A stretch of DNA of 10,594 nt from Firmicutes bacterium UBA4981 (GTDB lineage Bacteria; Bacillota; SHA-98; UBA4971), in contig DGZL01000166.1 of the NCBI GenBank assembly GCA_002398515.1, forward strand, positions 1,986 to 12,579, given 5' to 3'. Shown here in pieces: positions 1 to 6,119 of this stretch. The first letter of the stretch is position 1. Every line of letters begins with the position of its first letter. Below the pieces are notes generated by a model, which was not told the origin of the DNA, searched no databases, and saw only the letters and a list, made by a program, of their open reading frames with translations. The position numbers were made by a program, and so were the translations under genes.

Positions 1-107
1 CCTACACAGCGGTGAGCCGTGCGTTGCTTCAGGTGGATCGTTGCCATGTTCAGGAGGACCGCTCGTATGGCTCATAGGCTCTGCCAAGCAATCAGTTTTT
101 CCTGAAG

Positions 108-157
108 CCTGGCGCAACTTCATGCAATCTGACGCAACCTGACGTAGCCTGACGTAA
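108..157. repeat. Degenerate 10-bp tandem repeat, five units
   Basis: Five consecutive 10-bp units read cctggcgcaa, cttcatgcaa, tctgacgcaa, cctgacgtag and cctgacgtaa. A partial cctgaag stands just before them at 101-107. The last three units are nearly identical and the second is the most diverged. The 10-bp period is not a multiple of three, so it is not a coding repeat. It is close to one helical turn, which would place the same bases on one face of the DNA. Whether it binds a protein or is a simple slippage product cannot be told from the sequence. Confidence 0.6.
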
Positions 158-249
158 GACAAGCAAGGATCATTGTCTGTTCCTCTGCATTTCCTTGTGA
201 CGTGACAGGCTTAAACCCAACTGTGAAATACTAAGTTTAATCATAGAAA

Positions 250-288
250 CGCACCGAGAATATCTCCATCATGTCACTGGCCGGTGCG
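250..288. other. GC-rich inverted repeat in the 5' region of the L,D-transpeptidase gene
   Basis: CGCACCG (250-256) is perfectly complementary to CGGTGCG (282-288), giving a 7-bp stem around a 25-nt loop. A smaller GAGA-ATA-TCTC dyad (256-266) overlaps its left arm. The structure ends 7 nt before the AAGGAG at 295-300, so if transcribed it could influence ribosome access. It is not followed by a T-run, so it is not an intrinsic terminator. I could not match it to a known riboswitch class. Confidence 0.35.
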
Positions 289-349
289 GATGTTAAGGAG
301 CAATGAAATCACGAAAAGATGAGTTTCTGCTACCTTATATGTTCAGGGG

Positions 350-1204
350 GTGGTTCGGGTGCGTCGATTCTGCGCGCTCATGGTCATTGCCGTTGCCCTC
401 TTGGGCATAGTTGTTGTGTGGCAATGGGAAAGCGGAATCAAAAAAGAGGAATTGGGTCTGGACATGGCGCCCGGAATTGACGAGTCAGGTCCGGCAAAGG
501 AATACTCATGCGATTGCGAGCCTGAGGAGGTTTTAACTCCGGAGATGATGCAATTGGCTGCAAAACCATCCTGGCAGACGGAAATCGCAAACCCGTCCGG
601 CCAAACTGAAGTCACAAGGCCGACAGGGCGGATAGATATAGTGGTGGACACAGTGGATAGGACTCTCACAGTTTCTTCAGACGGAAAGGCTTATCAGAAA
701 TTTCCTGTAGCTGTGGGCAAGTCATCCACACCGTCTCCGCCCGGGCAATGGCAAGTTGTGTCTAAAGGGGCATGGAGCGGGGGTTTCGGCACAAGGTGGT
801 TGGGACTCAATACGCCCTGGGGTAAGTACGGCATCCATGGCACAAATAAGCCTTGGCAGATTGGGGGTTTAGTCAGCGCAGGATGTATCAGAATGCTTAA
901 CCATGACGTTGAACTCATTTTTGACTGGATTCCCATCGGTACCCAAGTGGTCATAACAGGCAATTCCTTCGGCCCCTTGCGTAATCCCAGGCGGGAGATA
1001 GGTTCGGGAGAACGCGGGCCGGATGTGTTGGCTGTCCAAAAACGCCTTAAGATCCTTGGGTTTGACCCGGGAGCGCAAGACGGAATGTACGAGCAAGCTA
1101 CGATTGACGCGGTGAAGGAGTTCCAGAAGGCTCATTCTATGCGCGTCACCGGTATAGTTACAGATGAAGTATATGATGCCCTCGGACTCCTCCTATTCGA
1201 ATGA
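350..1204 (+). CDS. Membrane-anchored L,D-transpeptidase (YkuD) with C-terminal peptidoglycan-binding domain
   Basis: This is probably a cell-wall enzyme that makes 3-3 cross-links in peptidoglycan or attaches material to it, acting outside the membrane. A single hydrophobic segment at residues 8-24 serves as signal anchor. A variable spacer with a CDC motif (residues 54-56) follows. The YkuD catalytic domain spans about residues 92-204 and carries HGTN (His163) and SAGCIRM (catalytic Cys179, Arg181), the family's diagnostic residues. A PG_binding_1 domain occupies about 222-281. The GTG at 350 is the first in-frame start after a stop at 320, but it has no good ribosome binding site. An ATG at 303 in another frame lies 2 nt after AAGGAG and reads MKSRKDEFLLPYMFRG. 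One extra G in the GGGGG run (346-350) would join it smoothly to this frame. The true N-terminus is therefore open, while the product call is secure. It stands alone, with no obvious link to the downstream operon. Confidence 0.9.
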   Translation: MVRVRRFCALMVIAVALLGIVVVWQWESGIKKEELGLDMAPGIDESGPAKEYSCDCEPEEVLTPEMMQLAAKPSWQTEIANPSGQTEVTRPTGRIDIVVDTVDRTLTVSSDGKAYQKFPVAVGKSSTPSPPGQWQVVSKGAWSGGFGTRWLGLNTPWGKYGIHGTNKPWQIGGLVSAGCIRMLNHDVELIFDWIPIGTQVVITGNSFGPLRNPRREIGSGERGPDVLAVQKRLKILGFDPGAQDGMYEQATIDAVKEFQKAHSMRVTGIVTDEVYDALGLLLFE

Positions 1205-1381
1205 GAGGGGCAAATATCAGCTCTAAGCTGAGATATTAAGAGATATTATGAGCCAAGAGACGCACAAGTCCGCTATTAGACAGTAAATGGGTTATTTTCC
1301 ATAAAAATCTTGAAAATCGGTTTATATTAGTGTAAAATGGATTCATAACATTCTTGCATGGCTGGAAAGGAGGGGAAGTGG
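1205..1381. other. Intergenic region with imperfect hairpin and promoter
   Basis: Just after the transpeptidase stop, aatatcagct (1213-1222) can pair with agct and gatatt (1226-1229, 1232-1237) around a 3-nt loop with a 2-nt bulge. There is no T-run after it, so terminator function is doubtful. The right part holds the promoter listed at 1310-1338 and the ribosome binding site at 1369-1375. Confidence 0.35.
1310..1338 (+). promoter_or_regulatory. Sigma-A type promoter for the AbrB-like gene
   Basis: TTGAAA (1310-1315) and TAAAAT (1333-1338) are separated by exactly 17 bp, each close to consensus. Transcription would begin near 1345. That leaves a short leader ahead of the GTG at 1382 and makes an ATG at 1358 an almost leaderless start. 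Confidence 0.6.
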
Positions 1382-1576
1382 GTGGGGAGGAAAGGGAGAT
1401 TTTCTGGATTAGCCAGTGTTCATGGTGACGGAGCGATAATAATACCGGAACAAGTGCGCAGCCGGCTTGGACTTAAGCCCCATGATCATCTGCTTTTCCA
1501 GTTAAAAGGTGAGCACATTGTGGCTTCAAAAGTAAGGGATGGGAGTAAGGAGTATTACGCGCGCGTCAGGGGATAA
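1382..1576 (+). CDS. Small SpoVT-AbrB (MazE-like) domain DNA-binding protein
   Basis: This 64-aa protein consists almost entirely of one swapped-hairpin AbrB/MazE-type DNA-binding fold. The family signature runs from about residue 10 to 52: GDGAIIIPEQVRSRLGLKPHD followed by a short beta stretch ending IVASKV. Such proteins act as dimers, either as transition-state regulators or as the antitoxin of toxin-antitoxin pairs. No toxin gene follows, so an orphan regulator is more likely. I chose GTG 1382 because GGAGGGG (1369-1375) sits 6 nt upstream. An in-frame ATG at 1358 would add eight residues (MAGKEGKW) but lacks a ribosome binding site. The C-terminus is short and basic (ending YYARVRG). Its targets are unknown. 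Confidence 0.75.
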   Translation: MGRKGRFSGLASVHGDGAIIIPEQVRSRLGLKPHDHLLFQLKGEHIVASKVRDGSKEYYARVRG

Positions 1577-1923
1577 GCTGTTTTTGTCGGGGGATAATCC
1601 ATTTTCAATAGAGTGGCCTATCTCAGGAAAACAAATGAAGGCAACCGGTCCGATACGTCGAATCTTGTATGTATCCGAAACAAGACAAATCGGGAGGTTT
1701 CCTTCATTGCAATGTTCACGCAAAAGCGCCCAATTGAGAGAGCGAGCCATTTGCCATATTATGCATCTTCTATGCACAGAGAAGGAGCTATGCTGCAAAT
1801 GGCTTTGATCTTTCTGCTCTGTGCAATAGTAGTATCATTATGTTAAAATGAAATCGAATATTTTGAGGAATCTCGCGCTGCAAGGGGCCAGGCGCGAAGT
1901 TGCGATTTCTAAGGAGTCTGAGG
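1577..1923. other. Non-coding region before the SorC-type regulator
   Basis: No recognisable protein is encoded here; longer open frames on both strands have no family resemblance. It holds the promoter at 1734-1762, a TGCAT-cttct-ATGCA dyad (1762-1776) over its predicted start site, and a tiny hydrophobic frame (1790-1846, MLQMALIFLLCAIVVSLC) 2 nt after AAGGAG. An imperfect dyad with arms TCGCGC and GCGCGA flanks 1872-1898. The ribosome binding site of the regulator (AAGGAG, 1911-1916) ends the region. Confidence 0.45.
1734..1762 (+). promoter_or_regulatory. Sigma-A type promoter ahead of the SorC-type regulator, with overlapping dyad
   Basis: TTGAGA (1734-1739) and TATTAT (1757-1762) are spaced by 17 bp. 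Transcription would begin near 1769, giving about 155 nt of leader before the regulator. The inverted repeat TGCAT/ATGCA (1762-1776) covers the predicted start site, a position typical of a repressor operator. It may be an autoregulatory site, but this is inference. Confidence 0.5.
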
Positions 1924-2868
1924 ATGACCATGAAGTCTTCTGTTGTGGAAATTGCCAGATTATATTATGAACATGGGAAGAACCAGGATGATATTGCTTG
2001 TGAATATGGAATTTCCCGTTCAACAGTCTCCCGGTTACTGAAAGAAGCCAGGGATAGTGGCATAGTACGTTTTCAAATAATCGATCCGAATTCTGTCTGC
2101 ACTCAAATTGCCGCGCGGTTGGAAGCGAAATTCAACCTTAAGAATGCTGTTGTAATCGAAGGAGACTCGGATTCTGTAGATGTCATCAAAAGAGATATCG
2201 GAGTCGCAGGGGCTTCTCTGTTTTCCCGATTGATTAGAGGCAACCAAACCATTGGGATATTTTGGGGTTCAACCATCTATGAATTGGTTCGCAACTTAGT
2301 CCCTAAGGATGTCGAAGGTGTCAAAGTGGTTCAGATGGTAGGCACCCTTGGGAATATGCTGTCTGATACACATGCCGACCAGTTGGCGCGGTTGATTGCT
2401 ACTAACTATGACGGCGAGTGGCATATATTATTTGCTCCTGCAGTGGTGGAGAGCAATGATTCGGCAAAAACGTTCCTCAAGGAGCCTCACATTGGGCAGG
2501 TATTGGAGATTGGGAAAGAATCTGATATAGCCTTAATCGGGGTCGGTTTGTGCAATGACGACGCATTGCTCGCCAGAGCCGGCTACCTGACTTCTGCAGA
2601 AATACGCCATCTAAGGTCCTTGGGGGCTGTAGGAGAAGTGGGATGTCGATTTTTTACTGCCGACGGACAACCTTGTTCATCTGATATTGACCATCGGACA
2701 ATATCCATAGAGCTTGAGGACCTAAGGAAGATTCCAACCAAAATCGGATTAGCCGGCGGACTGAAGAAGGTTGACGCCATCCACGGCGCTCTGGTAGGCA
2801 ATTACATTAATGTGCTGGTTACAGACATAAAAACCGCCACTGCATTGTTGGAACAGCGCGTCTCTTAA
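1924..2868 (+). CDS. SorC/DeoR-type sugar-binding transcriptional regulator
   Basis: This is a SorC-family regulator of 314 aa, the usual length. The N-terminal helix-turn-helix (about residues 12-50) includes the recognition segment ISRSTVSRLLKEA. The C-terminal sugar-phosphate-sensing domain (about 58-312) shows family landmarks: GIFWGST (111-117), GVGLCNDD (206-213), GAVGEVGCRFF (234-244) and AGGLKKVDAIHGAL (277-290). Relatives such as SorC, DeoR of Bacillus and LsrR control carbohydrate operons and respond to phosphorylated sugars. ATG 1924 is preferred because AAGGAG (1911-1916) lies 7 nt upstream. A TTG at 1900 would add eight residues and place the ribosome binding site inside the gene; ATG 1930 is another possible start. 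It stands 394 bp before the E2-E3-E1 operon on the same strand and is the natural candidate to control it. The inducer is unknown, and no kinase or phosphotransferase gene is visible here to make a sugar phosphate. Confidence 0.88.
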   Translation: MTMKSSVVEIARLYYEHGKNQDDIACEYGISRSTVSRLLKEARDSGIVRFQIIDPNSVCTQIAARLEAKFNLKNAVVIEGDSDSVDVIKRDIGVAGASLFSRLIRGNQTIGIFWGSTIYELVRNLVPKDVEGVKVVQMVGTLGNMLSDTHADQLARLIATNYDGEWHILFAPAVVESNDSAKTFLKEPHIGQVLEIGKESDIALIGVGLCNDDALLARAGYLTSAEIRHLRSLGAVGEVGCRFFTADGQPCSSDIDHRTISIELEDLRKIPTKIGLAGGLKKVDAIHGALVGNYINVLVTDIKTATALLEQRVS

Positions 2869-3262
2869 GAATAAGCGCCGAAGCCGGGGGTGCCCAACGC
2901 CTTTCGTTTTCCCTGCGTCCTTTGCGTGCCGTTGCCTTTCCGTTGTCTTTTCGAAACATCAAGATAACCTTCAGACACGCTCCTGTGCATTTAGGGAATC
3001 ATTTGCAAAATCAGGCAGGCAAATTCTATAAGAGCAATGTCAACTGAGGCCACGTGAAGGCAGGCCTCCACCATAAGTGCAACTAACATGGCCATTGCTA
3101 TGATTGGTTGCTCAGTTCATTAGCGTCATCCTTAAGACACATATTTTCATAGGCAAGAATAATTGCATGTTGAGAAAGGATATTTGGATTTATGGCGAAT
3201 ATAAACTATAGCAATGAAAATATGTGGAGTATAGAAAAAATGTTAGAGATGGGGTGGCAGAT
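2869..3262. promoter_or_regulatory. Probable control region of the dehydrogenase operon, with several dyads
   Basis: This 394-bp non-coding stretch separates the regulator from the operon. Three inverted repeats are visible: ATTTGC (3001-3006) with GCAAAT (3019-3024); GAGGCC (3046-3051) with GGCCTC (3063-3068); and GCAACTAA (3079-3086) with TTGGTTGC (3104-3111), one mismatch, enclosing the palindrome ATGGCCAT (3089-3096). Any could be an operator. The best promoter I can offer is TTGGAT (3184-3189), 17 bp, TATAGC (3207-3212), which is weak and may need activation. No sigma-54 GG-N10-GC element was found. The first part (2875-2955) is rich in short GC and T runs but has no clear terminator hairpin. 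Confidence 0.4.
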
Positions 3263-4657
3263 ATGGCGACACCGGTCATAATGCCTAGACAGGGTCAGAC
3301 GGTGGAAAGCTGTATTATTGGAGAATGGCACAAAAAAAGAGGTGATAGAGTCAAAACAGGAGATATCCTATTCACGTATGAAACTGACAAAGCCGTTTTT
3401 GAGGAAGAAGCAAAAGTAGAGGGCACTATTTTGGAGATATTCTTTGAAGAGGGCGAGGATGTTCCGGTTCTGACTAATGTTTGTGTTATCGGGGAAGAAG
3501 GCGAAGACTGTTCTGAGTTTAATCCCAAGCTCCAAGAAGAAGATTTGACAAGCCGACAAGGAGACATACATACGCAGGAGTCCGCGTCGGGTGACAATGG
3601 AAAATTGGAAAACATGCGCTCCCATCCGGGCGTCAACATAGCAGATATTAAGAAGGGTTACGAGATTTCGGTTCCAACCGAAGAGGATGCCAAACGACTG
3701 AAGATATCTCCCAGAGCTAAGAACCTGGCATCCAGAACCGGTGTAGATTATAGGCACGCCGACCCAACAGGTCCTTATGGCAGGATTATTGAACGGGATA
3801 TCACTGCTTTACAGGAGACAGGTCCCAGGGTTACTCTGGCAGCGCAGGCTGAATATAAGGATCTGCCCGTGGGAAGTGTTTCTACGGGAACCGGCGTAGG
3901 AGGCAGAATTACTACCAGGGATTTAGAGGTGGCTTCACTGCCGGGAGTCAGTATTGAAGGCGAAGAGTATGAGGACAGAAAGCCTTCAACTATCAGAAGG
4001 GTTATAGCGGAATCCATGTATCGTTCATTAACCACCACAGCGCAACTGACATTGAATACCTCATTTGACGCCACTGAAATCCTGAATTACCGACAAAAGA
4101 TCAAAGAATCACAAGAAAAACTAGGTCTGGAGAACATAACAATAAATGACATGATCCTGTATGCAGTCTCCAGAATACTGTTGAAATACAGGGAATTAAA
4201 CGCGCACCTTCTTGGGGATACAATACGTCTCTTTACCCACGTAAACATGGGAGTGGCTGTTGATACCGAAAGAGGACTTATGGTACCGACTGTTTTCCAT
4301 GCTGATATAAAGCCCCTGAATGAGCTCTCCGGAGAAGTTGTGAGACTGAGTGACATGTGCCGGAAGGGGACAGTGAATCCGGATTATCTGCAAGGCGGTA
4401 CTTTTACTGTGACAAACCTGGGGACATTGGGGATTGAGTCCTTTACGCCGGTGTTGAATCCACCCCAAACCGGAATCCTCGGAGTTTGTGCCATTACTCG
4501 TAAAGAAAAAGAGAGAGACGGAGAGAACATATACTACCCTGCCTTGGGCCTTTCACTTACTTTTGATCATCGGGCAATTGACGGAGCGCCTGCTGCCAGA
4601 TTCCTCAGGGATCTGGTGACAGCTCTTGAGAATTTCCCCATATTGCTGGCTGAGTAA
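3263..4657 (+). CDS. Dihydrolipoamide acyltransferase (E2) of a 2-oxo acid/acetoin-type dehydrogenase complex
   Basis: This is the E2 core, which accepts the acyl group from E1 on a lipoyl arm and transfers it to CoA. It has 464 aa from ATG 3263, which has a GGGGTGG ribosome binding site 5 nt upstream. GTG 3254 or 3224 would only add short non-homologous tails. Domains in order: one lipoyl domain (about 1-80) with the lipoylated lysine in ETDKAVF (Lys43); an acidic linker; a peripheral-subunit-binding domain (about 148-182, ISPRAKNLA...GPYGRIIERDI); a second, degenerate copy of it (about 190-224, ending GVGGRITTRDL); and the catalytic CoA acyltransferase domain (about 240-464) with DHRAIDG, active-site His436 and Asp440. 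All catalytic residues are present. It is first in the operon, 41 nt before E3 and upstream of E1, the reverse of the common E1-E2-E3 order. The acyl group it carries depends on E1 and is unknown. Confidence 0.93.
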   Translation: MATPVIMPRQGQTVESCIIGEWHKKRGDRVKTGDILFTYETDKAVFEEEAKVEGTILEIFFEEGEDVPVLTNVCVIGEEGEDCSEFNPKLQEEDLTSRQGDIHTQESASGDNGKLENMRSHPGVNIADIKKGYEISVPTEEDAKRLKISPRAKNLASRTGVDYRHADPTGPYGRIIERDITALQETGPRVTLAAQAEYKDLPVGSVSTGTGVGGRITTRDLEVASLPGVSIEGEEYEDRKPSTIRRVIAESMYRSLTTTAQLTLNTSFDATEILNYRQKIKESQEKLGLENITINDMILYAVSRILLKYRELNAHLLGDTIRLFTHVNMGVAVDTERGLMVPTVFHADIKPLNELSGEVVRLSDMCRKGTVNPDYLQGGTFTVTNLGTLGIESFTPVLNPPQTGILGVCAITRKEKERDGENIYYPALGLSLTFDHRAIDGAPAARFLRDLVTALENFPILLAE

Positions 4658-4698
4658 ACGGCATGCTCTTGGTGTCGTCTACAGGAAGGAGACAGGCA

Positions 4699-6063
4699 AT
4701 GAGCTATGATCTTATAGTTATCGGCGGAGGCCCAGCCGGATATTTGGCAGCGGAACGGGCCGGTAGAGGGGGTTTAAAGACCCTATTGATTGAAGAGAGA
4801 AGTGTCGGGGGAGTCTGTTTGAATGAAGGCTGCATCCCGTCGAAAACTCTCTTATATTCAGCTAAACTACTGGACGGCGCCAAATACGGAGAAAAATACG
4901 GCATCAGCGCTAAGGATTTATCCCTGGATCACCGAAAGGTGGTTGCCAGAAAGAATAGAGTTGTCAAGTCTTTGGTTGTCGGAGTTAAGAATTCGCTGAA
5001 AAGGAATGGTGTGCAGCTAATCCAGGGAGTCGGTGAAATCATCGGCAAGAGCAATGAAGGATTCCGGGTAAAGGTGAACGGAGATGACTTCATCGCGACA
5101 AGGTTGCTTATCGCAACCGGTTCTACGCCGATAATTCCTCATATTGCCGGTATGGAAGAGGGGATATCAAAGGGATCTGTCCTGACGAGCCGTGAGATCC
5201 TGGATCTTGAGGAGATACCGGAGTCACTTGTTATTATCGGTGGCGGGGTCATAGGACTCGAGATGGCTTCCTACTTCAATTCTGCTGGAAGCAAAGTCAC
5301 GGTTGTTGAGATGCTGGACCATATTGCCGGAGATACCGATAGTGACATCTCCCGAATACTGCAGGATAACTACCGAAAGAATGGCGTTGACTTCCGATTG
5401 AATTCCAGAGTCGTTGAGATTTGCGGAGGTTCCGTGATATACGAGTCACATGGGGAAAAGTCTACCGTATCTGCAGAGAAGATCCTTTTGAGTATTGGCC
5501 GGAGACCTGCGGTTCAAGGAGTCGGGCTCGAACGGATCGGAGTTGAGACGGCAGGCGGTAGAATAAACACCGATGAACGAGGCAGAACAAATATTCCTAA
5601 CGTATATGCTGCCGGAGACGTTAATGGTCGTTCCATGTTGGCGCATACAGCTTATCGTGAAGCTGAGGTATGCGTCAACAATATTTTTGGCAGGAAAGAT
5701 ATCATGCGATATCACGCTGTGCCTTCTGTTATCTATACCAATCCGGAAGTGGCGGCTGTAGGCGAGACTCAGGAGACTGCAAAAGCAAAGGGCATTGAGT
5801 ATGACAGTGTAGTCCTTCCTTTGGGGTTCAGCGGAAGGTATGTTGCGGAAAATGAAGGCGGAAACGGAATCTGTAAGCTATTAGTGGAGAAGAAACATCG
5901 GACGTTAATCGGGGTCCATTTGATAGCCAACTATGCCTCGGAAATAATATACGGCGCAGGCGCCATGATTGAGATGGAGTTAAGAGCGGACGACATCAAA
6001 GAGATAATATTCCCACATCCTACAGTTTCTGAAATCATCAGGGAAGGGGTATTTAGCTTATAG
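4699..6063 (+). CDS. lpdA: Dihydrolipoamide dehydrogenase (E3)
   Basis: This FAD enzyme reoxidises the dihydrolipoyl group of E2 and passes the electrons to NAD+. It has 454 aa. The FAD dinucleotide fold GGGPAG is at residues 9-14, and the redox disulfide lies in GGVCLNEGCIPSKT (Cys40, Cys45). A second ATG motif (140-141) follows, then the NAD fold GGGVIG (181-186) and the FAD-binding AAGDVNG (304-310). The C-terminal HPTVSE provides the catalytic dyad His440/Glu445. The length and all key residues are standard, so it should be active. ATG 4699 is chosen because AGGAAGGAG (4683-4691) lies 7 nt upstream; an in-frame ATG at 4663 has no such site. It sits 41 nt after E2 and 56 nt before E1, so it is very probably dedicated to this complex rather than shared. 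Confidence 0.95.
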   Translation: MSYDLIVIGGGPAGYLAAERAGRGGLKTLLIEERSVGGVCLNEGCIPSKTLLYSAKLLDGAKYGEKYGISAKDLSLDHRKVVARKNRVVKSLVVGVKNSLKRNGVQLIQGVGEIIGKSNEGFRVKVNGDDFIATRLLIATGSTPIIPHIAGMEEGISKGSVLTSREILDLEEIPESLVIIGGGVIGLEMASYFNSAGSKVTVVEMLDHIAGDTDSDISRILQDNYRKNGVDFRLNSRVVEICGGSVIYESHGEKSTVSAEKILLSIGRRPAVQGVGLERIGVETAGGRINTDERGRTNIPNVYAAGDVNGRSMLAHTAYREAEVCVNNIFGRKDIMRYHAVPSVIYTNPEVAAVGETQETAKAKGIEYDSVVLPLGFSGRYVAENEGGNGICKLLVEKKHRTLIGVHLIANYASEIIYGAGAMIEMELRADDIKEIIFPHPTVSEIIREGVFSL

Positions 6064-6119
6064 ATATCGTTTCCGAGACAGATTTGTATAATATTAAACT
6101 TCAAAAAGGAGAATCTCAG

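Larger units (their letters stand above)
1..349. other. Non-coding left flank upstream of the L,D-transpeptidase gene
   Basis: No reading frame here resembles a protein I recognise. The stretch holds a degenerate 10-bp tandem repeat (108-157) and a 7-bp GC-rich dyad (250-288), each listed separately. A ribosome-binding-like AAGGAG (295-300) lies only 2 nt before an ATG at 303. That ATG opens a 36-codon frame ending at 410, which is discussed with the downstream gene. I found no convincing -35/-10 pair for the transpeptidase gene and no rho-independent terminator from a gene to the left. Confidence 0.5.

Noticed and set aside
694..1135. Minus-strand open frames inside the transpeptidase and other genes
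   Set aside because: They lie opposite well-supported coding sequence and show no family features.
1213..1237. Rho-independent terminator after the transpeptidase gene
   Set aside because: The hairpin is AT-rich and bulged, with no T-run after it.
1539..1808. Longer open frames across the region between the AbrB-like gene and the regulator
   Set aside because: They overlap each other in several frames on both strands, lack ribosome binding sites at their starts and resemble no protein family.
3224..3262. Upstream in-frame starts for E2 (GTG 3224, GTG 3254)
   Set aside because: The lipoyl domain begins naturally at ATG 3263, which has a GGGGTGG site at good spacing. The extra residues do not resemble any E2 N-terminus.
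3100..3262. Sigma-54 promoter for an AcoR-type control of the operon
   Set aside because: No TGGC-N-TTGC element with correct GG-to-GC spacing was found. TGGCGA at 3193-3198 has no partner at the right distance.
6084..6119. TTG start extending E1 by 12 residues
   Set aside because: The extension would swallow the strong AAGGAG at 6106-6111, which is placed correctly for ATG 6120.
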